Shown here: one piece after another, positions 8,785-17,767 of the stretch
Layout of the letters: each line of letters starts with the position of its first letter
How positions within the stretch are numbered: position 1 is the stretch's first letter
Source: Haemophilus parahaemolyticus
GTDB lineage: Bacteria; Pseudomonadota; Gammaproteobacteria; Enterobacterales; Pasteurellaceae
Length of the DNA: 64,000 nt
Direction of reading: 5' to 3'
Assembly (NCBI RefSeq): GCF_002015035.1
Contig: NZ_MUXY01000001.1
Span: 757,723-821,722, forward strand
Program-made: the position numbers and the translations under genes
Notes under the pieces: model-generated
Databases searched by the model: none
What the model saw: the letters and a program-made list of their open reading frames with translations, nothing else
What the model was told of the DNA's origin: nothing

Positions 8785-10194
8785 TTACTTACGTTTCGCA
8801 AACCACTCGCGGAAGCTTTCGCCTTCAGGGGTTGGTAAATCACGTGCTTTTGTCCATTCACCTAATGCACCTGCTTGAATTGGCGCTTTACCATTGCGGA
8901 TCAGTTTACCCATCAATTTGGCACCCACTTTCACACTGGCATTCCACACGGCTGGGTGTGAGTTAGCAAAGGTGAAGCCTTTAATTTCAATTTGTTCAAG
9001 TTTCGGTGTGCGACCTTCTTCCACTAATTTCTCACGGTGTTTTAAGATAAGTTGTGCCAGTGGAATTTTTACAGGACAAACGCTATTACACGCATTACAA
9101 AGCGAACAAGCATAAGGTAACTCTTTAAATTCATCATAACCACCAAGTAACGGAGATATTACCGCTCCGATTGGTCCTGGATAGATTGAACCATAGCCGT
9201 GACCGCCGATTTGGCGATACGCAGGGCATGTATTCAAGCACGCTCCACAACGGATACAACGTAAAACTTCTTCAAATTCGCTTTCTAAAATTTTTGAACG
9301 ACCGTTATCAACAATCACTAAGTGAAAATCTTCAGGGCCATCAACTTCACCTTCTAAGCGAGGGCCAGTTAACCAAGTGTTATATGCTGTTAATTTTGCA
9401 CCTACCGCACTACGGCAAAGCATGGTGATTAACACGTCCACTTCTTTGAACGTTGGGGCAATACGCTCCATCCCCATTACTGCGATATGTGTTTTTGGCA
9501 CTGTGGTGGCTAAACGTAAGTTACCTTCATTCGTTACCAAGCAGACAGAACCTGTTTCTGGCACAGCAAAGTTACAACCTGAAATCCCAATATCGGCTTC
9601 TAAAAAATCTTTGCGTAAAGTTTTACGCACAAAAGCGTTCATCTCTTCTGGTTGTTCACTGCCTTCATAGCCTAAAACTTCATGCAATTCTTTGCGAATA
9701 CGGTGACGATCTTTGTGGATTGCAGGTACAACGATATGCGATGGTTTATCACCCACGATTTGTAGTAAGTATTCGCCCAAGTCGGTTTCCACCACTTTGA
9801 TGCCTTCTGCTTCTAAAACGTGGTTCATCCCGATTTCTTCAGTCACCATTGATTTTGATTTCACAATGGTTTTCGCCTTTTTTTCTAATGCAACTTGGCG
9901 AATATAAGCGGTCGCTTCTTCTGCGGTTTCTGCAAAAAAAACTTTCCCACCATTTTGAGTCACTTTTTCGCTTAATTGGTAAAGGTATGCGTCTAAGTTC
10001 GCTAAAACATGGTTACGGAATTGTTTAGAAAGCTCTCGCCACTCTTCCCAGTTGCCTAATTCGTCCACCATTTTTTGGCGGTTTGCACCGATAGTTTCTT
10101 GTGCTTTTACTACCGCTTTACGCATAATTTCGTTATTAACTTGTTGTTCCACACGTTGTTTAAACGGCAAGTGACTGGTTTGTAAATGTGACAT
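8785..10194 (-). CDS. lutB: Lactate utilization protein B (iron-sulfur protein)
   Basis: The LutB/YkgF subunit of the lactate-oxidising complex, 469 residues. The N-terminal LUD domain spans roughly residues 60-290 (DIGISGCNFAVPETGSVCL). It is followed by two 4Fe-4S motifs, CIRCGACLNTCP and CSLCNACNSVCP, then a C-terminal domain ending GESFREWFAKRK. It starts one base after the lutA stop, so the two are almost certainly co-transcribed and translationally coupled. Expected substrate and product are L-lactate and pyruvate; the electron acceptor is not shown by the sequence. Confidence 0.95.
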   Translation of the reverse strand: MSHLQTSHLPFKQRVEQQVNNEIMRKAVVKAQETIGANRQKMVDELGNWEEWRELSKQFRNHVLANLDAYLYQLSEKVTQNGGKVFFAETAEEATAYIRQVALEKKAKTIVKSKSMVTEEIGMNHVLEAEGIKVVETDLGEYLLQIVGDKPSHIVVPAIHKDRHRIRKELHEVLGYEGSEQPEEMNAFVRKTLRKDFLEADIGISGCNFAVPETGSVCLVTNEGNLRLATTVPKTHIAVMGMERIAPTFKEVDVLITMLCRSAVGAKLTAYNTWLTGPRLEGEVDGPEDFHLVIVDNGRSKILESEFEEVLRCIRCGACLNTCPAYRQIGGHGYGSIYPGPIGAVISPLLGGYDEFKELPYACSLCNACNSVCPVKIPLAQLILKHREKLVEEGRTPKLEQIEIKGFTFANSHPAVWNASVKVGAKLMGKLIRNGKAPIQAGALGEWTKARDLPTPEGESFREWFAKRK

Positions 10195-10195
10195 C

Positions 10196-10933
10196 TTACG
10201 CTTCTCCCTCTTCTTGCATTAGCACTTCTGCGATATGCATTACTTTTACGTTTTTACCTTCACGACTTAAACGACCTGCAATGTTCATTAAGCAGCTGAC
10301 ATCTGCACCGACTAAATAGTCTGGCGCTACTTCTGAGATATTCACGACTTTTTCTGTTACCATTTCACCTGAAATCTCTGCCATTTTTACCGAGAATGTG
10401 CCGCCGAAACCGCAGCAAGTTTGTTGGTTGTGAATTGGCATTAACTCTAACCCTTTTACATTTTGAAGCAGGGTTAATGGCTCATTCACCACGCCTAATT
10501 TACGCGTTAAGCTGCAAGATGGGTGATAAACGGCTTTGCCTGTTAAGCGTGCCCCCACGTTGGTTTTGCCTAAAACATTCACAATAAAAGCGGTTAAATC
10601 GTGGAAACGATTTGCAACTTTTTCTGCACGTTTTGCCCATTCAGGTTCACCAAAACGAGTGAAATATTCTGAGTAGTTTTTGATTGCATATACGCAAGAA
10701 CCCGCAGGGGCTACAATTGGATAATCATTCACTTCAAAAGTTTCAACTAATTTTTTCATTCCTGCTACGGCATCCTTTGCATATCCGCTGTTAATTGCAG
10801 GTTGTCCACAACATCCTTGTTTTTCAAGGAAAATAACATTACATCCAAGTTTTTCGAGTAATAACACGCTGTTTTTCGCCACATTACTTTTCACAATGTC
10901 GGCGATACAGGTTACATAAAAATTCACGTTCAT
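10196..10933 (-). CDS. lutA: Lactate utilization protein A (cysteine-rich domain)
   Basis: The LutA/YkgE subunit with two CCG-type cysteine-rich domains, related to the heterodisulfide reductase/GlpC family. The pairs are GCCGQPAINSGY near the N-terminus and CCGFGGTFSVK in the second half, with a single Cys (YHPSC) before it. The ATG at 10931-10933 (MNVNFYVTC) sits 8 nt after AGGTGG, giving 245 residues; a GTG four codons upstream is possible but overlaps the ribosome binding site. First gene of the lutABC operon. lldP lies upstream in the same direction, beyond several hairpins. Confidence 0.94.
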   Translation of the reverse strand: MNVNFYVTCIADIVKSNVAKNSVLLLEKLGCNVIFLEKQGCCGQPAINSGYAKDAVAGMKKLVETFEVNDYPIVAPAGSCVYAIKNYSEYFTRFGEPEWAKRAEKVANRFHDLTAFIVNVLGKTNVGARLTGKAVYHPSCSLTRKLGVVNEPLTLLQNVKGLELMPIHNQQTCCGFGGTFSVKMAEISGEMVTEKVVNISEVAPDYLVGADVSCLMNIAGRLSREGKNVKVMHIAEVLMQEEGEA

Positions 10934-10994
10934 TTGAATTCCCACCTAATAAATAAAAATAAGAAATAATCGTATTTAGAAAGCCATAAATGAC

Positions 10995-11018
10995 AAAAGG
11001 AAGCAAATGCTTCCTTTT
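10995..11018. terminator. Perfect hairpin upstream of lutA
   Basis: AAAAGGAAGCA (10995-11005) pairs with TGCTTCCTTTT (11008-11018) with a two-base gap. It could end the lldP transcript, or lie in the lutA leader. It is the third hairpin in a row after lldP. Confidence 0.55.
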
Positions 11019-11030
11019 GATTTCTGGGGT

Positions 11031-11099
11031 AGGTGTGTGAATTGAAAATCCACGCATAAATTTTACTTCTGCGTGCGTGAATCAAAGGTTCACACACCT
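11031..11099. repeat. Nested 11-bp inverted repeat in the lldP-lutA gap
   Basis: The outer arms AGGTGTGTGAA (11031-11041) and TTCACACACCT (11089-11099) enclose inner arms CACGCA (11051-11056) and TGCGTG (11070-11075). The whole 69 nt could fold as one long hairpin. Without a T-run it is not an obvious terminator; an operator pair or a small palindromic repeat element are alternatives. Confidence 0.5.
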
Positions 11100-11100
11100 T

Positions 11101-11147
11101 ACAAGCGGTTATATTTTACAAAACGTTTGCAGATTTCGACCGCTTGT
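11101..11147 (-). terminator. Inverted uptake-signal pair after lldP
   Basis: ACAAGCGGT (11101-11109) and ACCGCTTGT (11139-11147) face each other just beyond the lldP stop and would form a stem-loop. It fits the common Pasteurellaceae arrangement of paired uptake-signal sequences acting as a terminator. Confidence 0.6.
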
Positions 11148-11152
11148 TTTCG

Positions 11153-12757
11153 TTATATATTAAAGAATAACGGGATAATTGTTAATGCTACCACTGCAGC
11201 AATGACACCATAGATAAACATTGGTACGACGGTTTTCTTAATGATTGCACCTTCTTGGTTTTCGATGCCTAATACAGAGTTTACCGCTACAATGTTATTG
11301 ATACATACCATATTACCCATCGCACCACCAACAGATTGTAATGCAAGAACCAATGTTGCTGAAATACCGGTTATTTCTGCTGTCGATAATTGTACACTAC
11401 CGAATGTTAAGTTCGAAACGGTATTTGAACCTGAGAAGAATGCACCCACTGCACCTAAATATGATGCGAAGATTGTCCAATATTCCCCTGTTGCGTGAGC
11501 AAAGCTACGACCGATGATTTTCACCATTGACTCATCGCCACCCACTAACATTAAGTTCACCATAATTAACGCACCGATTAGAGCGATGAATGGGTTACGA
11601 ACTTGTTTTAAGCTGCTTGAGAAAATACCTTTCACATTGCTTGCAGACATTGAGAACACAGGAATTGCAATTAATACTGTGATTACAAATGGAATCAACG
11701 CTGGTACATAAAGCAATTTATAGCTTGCATTCATACCTGTGCCGAAGATATTTTTCAGGCTGAAAATTAAACCTTCACTGATCTCAAAGTGACCTAATGA
11801 ACCTAATTGCATACCGACCCATTCAGTTGCATTGTTCATCATTGCTTTGAGTGGTAATTGTTTAACACGAGTTAAGATTAAGAAAACAATTAATAAACCT
11901 GTTGGTAACAATGCTTTTGCAACTTCCTTACCTGTTACGGCGGTATTATCTAAAGTATTTTCTACTTTCGCTAAACCAACGCCTTTATTTGCTAAGAAGA
12001 TTGATAAGAACATACCGATTGCACCACCTACTAATGATGGGAATTCGTAGTTTACTTGAGCAAGTAAGAAATAAGGTACTACACAAGCTAATACGCTTAA
12101 GTAGATGAAAATGATATTTTGACGAATTTCTTTCCAAGTTACGATAAAACTTAACGCAATCACAGGAATGACAAATGCCGCAATCGAGTGAATAGTTGCT
12201 GTCATAGAACCAATCTCTAAGATTTTATCTTCTGGAAGGTTCAATGGACCGAAACCGAACCATGTTGGTGTACCTACTGCACCAAATGAAACTGGCACTG
12301 AGTTCATAATTAACGCAAGAATCGCCACACGAATTGGGTTAAACCCTAAACCAACTAAGATTGGTGCTGCGATGGCTGCTGGGGTACCGAAGCCACTTGC
12401 CCCCTCAATCATAAAAGCAAACGCCCAACCGATAATCATCAACTGTGCTACAGGGTTTGGGTTAATGTTACCTAACCATTTACGCAGTGTGTTTGTTACG
12501 CCAGACACTTCCGAGAAGCGGTTAAAGAGAATCGCACCGAAAATAACCGTTACAGGCGTTAATACATCAACCACCGCTGATGCAATTTTTGCACTAATAA
12601 TGGAAACATCAGTTGCAAAGAAGACCAAATGAATAATTAATACTACTGCTGCAATCCAAGGTAGAGCAACATAAGATGGAAGAGCATTACGTTTTACCAT
12701 TAGGTAAATCAATAATACTATTGGGAAAATACTAAGAAATAGAGCCATAAGGTTCAC
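11153..12757 (-). CDS. lldP: L-lactate permease
   Basis: An inner-membrane lactate/proton symporter of the LctP family, 534 residues with about a dozen hydrophobic segments. Family landmarks include FMIEGASGFGTPAAIAAPILVGLGF near residue 115 and SVGGAMGNMVCINNIVAV near residue 475. It imports lactate, which the LutABC complex encoded just downstream in the same direction would oxidise. A CRP-type operator lies about 95 bp upstream of the start, fitting catabolite control. The gene is separated from lutA by about 200 nt with hairpins, so it may be transcribed separately. Confidence 0.95.
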   Translation of the reverse strand: MNLMALFLSIFPIVLLIYLMVKRNALPSYVALPWIAAVVLIIHLVFFATDVSIISAKIASAVVDVLTPVTVIFGAILFNRFSEVSGVTNTLRKWLGNINPNPVAQLMIIGWAFAFMIEGASGFGTPAAIAAPILVGLGFNPIRVAILALIMNSVPVSFGAVGTPTWFGFGPLNLPEDKILEIGSMTATIHSIAAFVIPVIALSFIVTWKEIRQNIIFIYLSVLACVVPYFLLAQVNYEFPSLVGGAIGMFLSIFLANKGVGLAKVENTLDNTAVTGKEVAKALLPTGLLIVFLILTRVKQLPLKAMMNNATEWVGMQLGSLGHFEISEGLIFSLKNIFGTGMNASYKLLYVPALIPFVITVLIAIPVFSMSASNVKGIFSSSLKQVRNPFIALIGALIMVNLMLVGGDESMVKIIGRSFAHATGEYWTIFASYLGAVGAFFSGSNTVSNLTFGSVQLSTAEITGISATLVLALQSVGGAMGNMVCINNIVAVNSVLGIENQEGAIIKKTVVPMFIYGVIAAVVALTIIPLFFNI

Positions 12758-12851
12758 CTACAAAAAAGAAATATTTTTTTCTGATAGCAATTGCTAGTCG
12801 GGCTTGATTGTAAACAACTTATTAAATAAAGATAGGATAATGTTACAGTTT

Positions 12852-12867
12852 TGTGAATTAGATCACG
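12852..12867. promoter_or_regulatory. CRP-binding site upstream of lldP
   Basis: TGTGA-ATTAGA-TCACG matches the TGTGA-N6-TCACA consensus at 9 of 10 core bases. It lies between divergent lldP and the methionine-synthase-like gene. It is closer to lldP, whose product takes up a carbon source, so lldP is the likelier target. Confidence 0.65.
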
Positions 12868-12925
12868 CTTTTTAAGTTTAATTGATTAAAAAATAGATGA
12901 ACTATTTTCGAGATAATCCAAAAGA

Positions 12926-12967
12926 GGTAGCGGTTTTTAGCCCAACTACCCAACTAAAGGCGTTTAG
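12926..12967. other. Two small stem-loops in the divergent lldP/methyltransferase spacer
   Basis: GGTAG (12926-12930) can pair with CTACC (12946-12950), and CTAAA (12954-12958) with TTTAG (12963-12967). The block is less AT-rich than the surrounding 336-nt spacer. I do not recognise a known riboswitch. It could be a leader element of the downstream methyltransferase gene. Confidence 0.3.
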
Positions 12968-13093
12968 CGTGCTTTTTAGTATAGATTTAAAATGAAAGTT
13001 ATTTATAATAAAGAAAAGAAATTTTCAACTTGAATAAAGTGAAAGTTTGTTACAATTCTTATAACAGATTTAAATAATAACAAAGGATTTTTT

Positions 13094-14239
13094 ATGTCTC
13101 ACCTTTTTCCCAATGCACAACCTCGCACTTCTGCACCATTTCGTTTTGATATTGTTGGCAGTTTCTTACGCCCTGAAGCATTAAAACATGCTCGTCATCA
13201 ATGCAGTTGTGGCGATATTTCTTGTGCAGATTTAACTCAGGTAGAAGATCATGAGATTGCAAAATTAGTTGAACAGCAAAAAGCGGTAGGTTTACACGCA
13301 ATAAGCGACGGCGAATTTCGCCGTACATTCTGGCACTTAGATTTCTTGAGTGCCCTTGATGGTGTAGAAGAAGTGGATGCTGAAAAATTCTCGGTACAAT
13401 TCAAACACCACAATGTTCGCCCAAAAACGTTAAAAATTGTGGATAAAATCGACTTCTCTGAATCGCATCCATTTGTAGAGCACTTCCGTTCATTACAAAA
13501 ATTAGCGGGCGAAACAGAAGTGAAATTAACTATTCCTTCGCCATCAATGTTGCATTTAATCACCAACGTGCGAGCAACTGACTACGTGGCAATCCCTCGT
13601 TATGAAAATAACAACCAACAATTATTAGACGATATTGCGGATGCGTATATCAAAGCGATGCACATTTTCTACGATCTTGGCTGTCGCAATCTTCAATTAG
13701 ATGACACAAGCTGGGGCGAATTCTGTGCCGAAGATAAACGCGAAGCCTACCAAGCTCGCGGTTTTGATCTTGACCAAATCGCCAAAGATTACGTTTATAT
13801 GGTCAATAAAATCATTGACGCAAAACCTGCTGATTTAGCCATTACAATGCACATTTGTCGTGGTAACTTCCGTTCAACGTGGTTCTCATCAGGTGGTTAC
13901 GAACCTGTTGCAGAAACGCTATTCGGCACTTGCCGTGTAGATGGTTTCTTCTTGGAATATGACAGCGATCGTTCAGGCGATTTCAAACCACTACGTTTTA
14001 TTAAAGATCAGCAAGTGGTGCTTGGCTTAGTGACTTCCAAAAGCGGCGAATTAGAAAATCGCGATGAAATCATTGCCCGCATTAAAGAAGCAACGCAATA
14101 TGTGGATATCAACCAACTTTGCTTAAGCCCGCAATGTGGCTTTGCTTCCACCGAAGAAGGAAATATCTTGACCGAAGAACAACAATGGGCGAAACTTGCG
14201 TTTATTCGAGAGATTGCCCGCGACGTTTGGGGCGAATAA
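13094..14239 (+). CDS. MetE C-terminal-like cobalamin-independent methyltransferase
   Basis: A 381-residue protein of the YxjG/YxjH type, equal to the catalytic half of cobalamin-independent methionine synthase. The zinc ligands of MetE are all visible: H253 and C255 (MHICRGN), E288 (FFLEYDSDRSGDF) and C348 (LSPQCGFAST). The N-terminal half of full-length MetE, which binds polyglutamylated folate, is missing. The methyl donor may therefore differ from methyltetrahydrofolate, and methionine synthesis from homocysteine is inference. The AAAGGA ribosome binding site lies upstream of ATG 13094. It is divergent from lldP and followed by a strong terminator. Confidence 0.88.
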   Translation: MSHLFPNAQPRTSAPFRFDIVGSFLRPEALKHARHQCSCGDISCADLTQVEDHEIAKLVEQQKAVGLHAISDGEFRRTFWHLDFLSALDGVEEVDAEKFSVQFKHHNVRPKTLKIVDKIDFSESHPFVEHFRSLQKLAGETEVKLTIPSPSMLHLITNVRATDYVAIPRYENNNQQLLDDIADAYIKAMHIFYDLGCRNLQLDDTSWGEFCAEDKREAYQARGFDLDQIAKDYVYMVNKIIDAKPADLAITMHICRGNFRSTWFSSGGYEPVAETLFGTCRVDGFFLEYDSDRSGDFKPLRFIKDQQVVLGLVTSKSGELENRDEIIARIKEATQYVDINQLCLSPQCGFASTEEGNILTEEQQWAKLAFIREIARDVWGE

Positions 14240-14250
14240 TTTGTTCAATG

Positions 14251-14278
14251 AAAACGCACTTCGGTGCGTTTTCTTTTT
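14251..14278 (+). terminator. Terminator after the MetE-like gene
   Basis: AAAACGCAC-TTCG-GTGCGTTTT (14251-14272), a 9-bp stem with a stable TTCG tetraloop, followed by CTTTTT. A textbook rho-independent terminator. Confidence 0.9.
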
Positions 14279-14288
14279 AAGGTCAATT

Positions 14289-15446
14289 ATGCAATTAACC
14301 CTCCCACCGCTTAGCTTATACATTCACATTCCTTGGTGCGTGCAAAAATGCCCTTATTGCGATTTCAACTCGCACGCACAAAAAGGCATCATTCCTGAAG
14401 CTGAATATATCGAACACCTACTTGCAGATTTATCGCAAGATTTAACCGCTTACCGTGAAGCAATCGGCAACCGCAAAATCCATTCCATCTTTATCGGAGG
14501 CGGCACGCCAAGCCTTTTTTCTGCAGAAGGAATTGGGCATCTATTGTATAAAATTCAACAACAAATCCCGTTTGAAGAGGGCTTAGAAATTACACTTGAA
14601 GCCAATCCAGGCACAGCCGAAGCTGAGCGTTTTATTGGCTATGCCAAAGCAGGCGTAACGCGTATTTCAATGGGAGTTCAGAGCTTTGAGCCAGAAAAAC
14701 TGCTCAAACTTGGTCGAATTCACGATAGCCAAGAGGCAAAACAAGCGGTCAAATTTGCACAAAACGCTGCAAATGCAGGGTTAAAAAGTTTTAACATCGA
14801 CTTAATGCACGGTTTACCTAACCAATCGGTTCAACAAGCGTTGGAAGATTTGAAGCAAGGAATTGCGTTAAACCCACCGCATCTTTCTTGGTATCAGCTG
14901 ACCATCGAGCCTAATACGATGTTCTATTACCGCCAACCAACTTTGCCCGACGATGATGAATTGTGGGATATTTTTGAGCAAGGACATCAACTTTTAACTG
15001 AAGCAGGCTACGAGCAGTATGAAACCTCCGCTTATGCGAAAAAAGGCTTTCAATGCCAACATAATTTAAACTATTGGCGTTTTGGCGATTACCTAGCGAT
15101 TGGCTGCGGTGCTCATGGTAAAATTAGTTACCCAACGGGCGAAATTTACCGCTTCAGCAAAACCAAACACCCGAAAGGCTATATGCGAGGCGAATACCGT
15201 TATTCGCAAGAGCAGATTGCTCCAGAAGATCGCCCATTCGAGTTCTTTATGAACCGATTCCGTTTGCTTGAGGCTGTACCTAAAGCGGAATTTGAGCAAT
15301 ACACGGGGTTGTCTGCTGAGCTGGTTAAACCTAAAATGGATTGGGCATTAAGTCAAAATTACATTACCGAAACAGCAACTCACTGGCAAATTACTCAGCA
15401 CGGTAAGTTATTCTTAAATGAACTGCTGGAGAAGTTTTTGGATTAA
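14289..15446 (+). CDS. hemW: HemW, radical-SAM heme chaperone
   Basis: A radical SAM protein related to HemN. HemW proteins bind heme and act as heme chaperones rather than coproporphyrinogen oxidases. The iron-sulfur motif CVQKCPYC places the cysteines at residues 17, 21 and 24. GGGTPS and the HemN C-terminal region follow. I chose ATG 14289 (MQLTLPPLSLYIHIPWC, 385 residues), because it puts the cysteine motif at the normal distance from the N-terminus. An in-frame extension to 14196 would run back through the terminator and the upstream gene. Confidence 0.92.
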   Translation: MQLTLPPLSLYIHIPWCVQKCPYCDFNSHAQKGIIPEAEYIEHLLADLSQDLTAYREAIGNRKIHSIFIGGGTPSLFSAEGIGHLLYKIQQQIPFEEGLEITLEANPGTAEAERFIGYAKAGVTRISMGVQSFEPEKLLKLGRIHDSQEAKQAVKFAQNAANAGLKSFNIDLMHGLPNQSVQQALEDLKQGIALNPPHLSWYQLTIEPNTMFYYRQPTLPDDDELWDIFEQGHQLLTEAGYEQYETSAYAKKGFQCQHNLNYWRFGDYLAIGCGAHGKISYPTGEIYRFSKTKHPKGYMRGEYRYSQEQIAPEDRPFEFFMNRFRLLEAVPKAEFEQYTGLSAELVKPKMDWALSQNYITETATHWQITQHGKLFLNELLEKFLD

Positions 15447-15468
15447 TTGACAAAAAATTTAAGAAAAT

Positions 15469-15496
15469 AACCGCTTGTGATAAGATACAAGCGGTT
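15469..15496 (+). terminator. Inverted uptake-signal terminator after hemW
   Basis: AACCGCTTGT and ACAAGCGGTT (15469-15478 and 15487-15496) form a perfect 10-bp stem with an 8-nt loop, followed by TTATTTA. Confidence 0.75.
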
Positions 15497-15587
15497 TATT
15501 TATGGCTGGAATTTACAAATATCTACTTAGCTTCCTTCTTTGCCTAAAGCGTTTTTTACAGAAGGGAGTGATACGGAACTCAAAAAA

Positions 15588-16058
15588 ATGAACACACTAC
15601 AAGCAGGCGATTTAGCGCCACAATTTACTCTTCTTAATCAAAACGAACAGTCTGTTTCTCTTGCTCAGTTTGCGGGCAAAAAAGTCCTTGTTTATTTTTA
15701 TCCTAAAGCCCTTACTCCAGGTTGTACTACTCAGGCTTGCGGATTGCGTGATAGTCATACGGAACTTTCTAAATTGAATGTAGAAGTGCTCGGCATTAGC
15801 CCCGATCTTCCCAAAAAATTGACTCAATTTATCGAGAAAAAAGAGCTGAATTTTACTTTACTTTCCGATCCTGATCACCAAGTTGCTGAGGCTTTTGGCG
15901 TATGGGGTGAGAAAAAATTTATGGGCAAAATCTATGATGGTATCCACCGCATTAGCTTTTTAGTAAACGAACAAGGCGTAATTGAAAAAGTGTTCGATAA
16001 ATTCAAAACCAGCGAACACCACCAAATTGTGGTCGATTACCTAAAAGGAGCAAAATAA
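15588..16058 (+). CDS. bcp: Thioredoxin-dependent thiol peroxidase (Bcp/PrxQ)
   Basis: A cytoplasmic peroxiredoxin that reduces hydrogen peroxide and organic peroxides using thioredoxin. PGCTTQAC gives the peroxidatic Cys46 and resolving Cys51, the standard Bcp spacing. Length from ATG 15588 is 156 residues, equal to E. coli Bcp; the in-frame extension to 15540 is not needed. The stop overlaps the gmhB start (TAATG at 16056-16060), so the two are translationally coupled although functionally unrelated. Confidence 0.95.
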   Translation: MNTLQAGDLAPQFTLLNQNEQSVSLAQFAGKKVLVYFYPKALTPGCTTQACGLRDSHTELSKLNVEVLGISPDLPKKLTQFIEKKELNFTLLSDPDHQVAEAFGVWGEKKFMGKIYDGIHRISFLVNEQGVIEKVFDKFKTSEHHQIVVDYLKGAK

Positions 16059-16606
16059 TGGCACATAAAGCGATTTTTCTCGACCGCGACGGCACAATCA
16101 ATATCGACCACGGTTATGTACATAAAATCGATGATTTTCAATTTATTGAAGGTGTGGGCAAAGCGTTAAAACAATTGCAAGATAAAGGTTATTTACTCGT
16201 GTTAGTGACTAACCAATCGGGCATTGCCCGCGGTTATTTCACTGAAGAACAATTTACCCAATTGACAGAATGGATGGATTGGTCATTAGACGAAGATTAT
16301 GGCGTGGTACTAGATGGCATTTATTACTGCCCACATCACCCAGAGGGTAAAGGCGAATATCGTGAAGATTGCAATTGCCGTAAACCGAAAGCGGGAATGT
16401 TCTTACAGGCGATTAAAGATTTAAATATTGATCCTGAAAAATCTTATATGGTGGGCGATAAATTAGAAGATCTGCTCGCTGCTGAAAATGCGGGCGTAAA
16501 AACAAAAGTACTGGTAAAAACAGGCAAAGAGATCACCGAAGCCGGGTACGAAAAAGCCGATTTAGTGCTTGATAGTTTGGTGGATTTAGTCAGGTTTGTG
16601 AAATAA
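16058..16606 (+). CDS. gmhB: D-glycero-beta-D-manno-heptose-1,7-bisphosphate 7-phosphatase
   Basis: A HAD-superfamily phosphatase of the ADP-heptose pathway that feeds the LPS inner core. The catalytic DRDGT motif has the nucleophile D9 and acid/base D11. The zinc-binding loop that marks GmhB is present ([20 protein letters not shown]), as are TNQSG and MVGDKLEDL. Length is 182 residues against 191 in E. coli. Coupled to bcp by a one-base overlap. Confidence 0.95.
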   Translation: MAHKAIFLDRDGTINIDHGYVHKIDDFQFIEGVGKALKQLQDKGYLLVLVTNQSGIARGYFTEEQFTQLTEWMDWSLDEDYGVVLDGIYYCPHHPEGKGEYREDCNCRKPKAGMFLQAIKDLNIDPEKSYMVGDKLEDLLAAENAGVKTKVLVKTGKEITEAGYEKADLVLDSLVDLVRFVK

Positions 16607-16608
16607 CC

Positions 16609-16654
16609 ACAAGCGGTAAGATTTACAAAATAATTTGCAGATCTTGCCGCTTGT
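16609..16654. terminator. Inverted uptake-signal terminator after gmhB
   Basis: ACAAGCGGTAAGAT (16609-16622) faces ATCTTGCCGCTTGT (16641-16654), a 14-bp stem with one mismatch followed by a T-rich stretch. It lies between convergent gmhB and prmB and could serve both. Confidence 0.65.
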
Positions 16655-16724
16655 GTTTTGTTGCTTATTTATCTGCTATGTTATTTAACTTCAAGTAGTG
16701 ATGTTTTATATAATGTTCTCAAAA

Positions 16725-17672
16725 CTAGCAACAAAATAAATGACGGCATTCATCCAACTGTGCTTTAGTTAAACTAAACACGCCCAAACCGCCTTGTTTA
16801 AATTCAATCCAATTAAATGGTACGGTGGAATATTGTGCGATTAAGTGAATCATACTATTGCCAACTTCACAAATTAACGTGCCATCTTCCGATAAATAAT
16901 CAGAAGCCTCGGCTAAAATACGTTTAGTAATATCCAACCCATCTTCGCCTGAACCAAGTGCTAATTCTGGCTCAAAATGGAACTCTTCTGGCATATCATC
17001 TAAATCTTCCTGATCCACATAAGGGGGGTTGGTCACAATTAGATCGTATTTGTCTTTCGGAATATCATTAAAAAGGTCCGAACTAATTGGGAACACACGA
17101 TCTGATAATTGATAACGATCAATATTAAGCTGAGCCACATCTAACGCATCAAGCGATAAATCTACCGCATCAACCTCCGCTTCTGGGAACGTTTCTGCAC
17201 AAGCGATTGCTATACAACCGCTACCAGTACAAAGATCTAGAATACGTTTGGGGTTATGGTTAATAAAGCCTGCAAATTGGTCACGAATAAGTTCACCAAT
17301 TGGTGAGCGAGGTACAATCACGCGTTCATCGACATAAAATTCTAAGCCACAGAACCACGCGGAGTTGGTTAAATAAGCGACAGGCTTACGCGTACCTAAA
17401 CGAGCTTGAATAAGCTCAACTACACGCATTTTTTCTACATCGGTTAAGCGTGACGCGTACATTGCTTCGGGCACATCTGCGGGCAAGTATAGTGCACTCA
17501 AAACAAGCTGCTGTGCTTCTTGCCAACCGTTCTCATAGCCGTGTCCGTAATAAAGATCAGAAGCATTAAAATAGCTATACGCCCAACGCATCATATCTTG
17601 AATGGTTTTTAAATCTTGCAATGCACTTGAAGCAGAAATCTCTTCAAGCAACTCTAAATTGTGTTGATACAT
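16725..17672 (-). CDS. prmB: Ribosomal protein L3 N5-glutamine methyltransferase
   Basis: An AdoMet-dependent methyltransferase that modifies a glutamine of ribosomal protein L3. The AdoMet motif [12 protein letters not shown] and the substrate-binding NPPY ([11 protein letters not shown]) are clear. PrmB is told from PrmC by its longer N-terminal domain and the CTGSG form; a PrmC-type paralogue is also present at 63020-63898. 315 residues, with the start at 17672 ([15 protein letters not shown]). Divergent from smrB. Confidence 0.94.
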   Translation of the reverse strand: MYQHNLELLEEISASSALQDLKTIQDMMRWAYSYFNASDLYYGHGYENGWQEAQQLVLSALYLPADVPEAMYASRLTDVEKMRVVELIQARLGTRKPVAYLTNSAWFCGLEFYVDERVIVPRSPIGELIRDQFAGFINHNPKRILDLCTGSGCIAIACAETFPEAEVDAVDLSLDALDVAQLNIDRYQLSDRVFPISSDLFNDIPKDKYDLIVTNPPYVDQEDLDDMPEEFHFEPELALGSGEDGLDITKRILAEASDYLSEDGTLICEVGNSMIHLIAQYSTVPFNWIEFKQGGLGVFSLTKAQLDECRHLFCC

Positions 17673-17767
17673 ACTATCCCCTTAAAAATAACGGGCATTA
17701 TCCCTTTTTAGCTTGGATGTATCAACTTTTTTATTGTGCTAAAATAGCCCCAAACAAGGAGAAAATA

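Noticed and set aside
12898..12910. TGAACTATTTTCG as a MetR box before the MetE-like gene
   Set aside because: The second half-site (TTCG) misses TTCA, and such words are frequent in AT-rich DNA.
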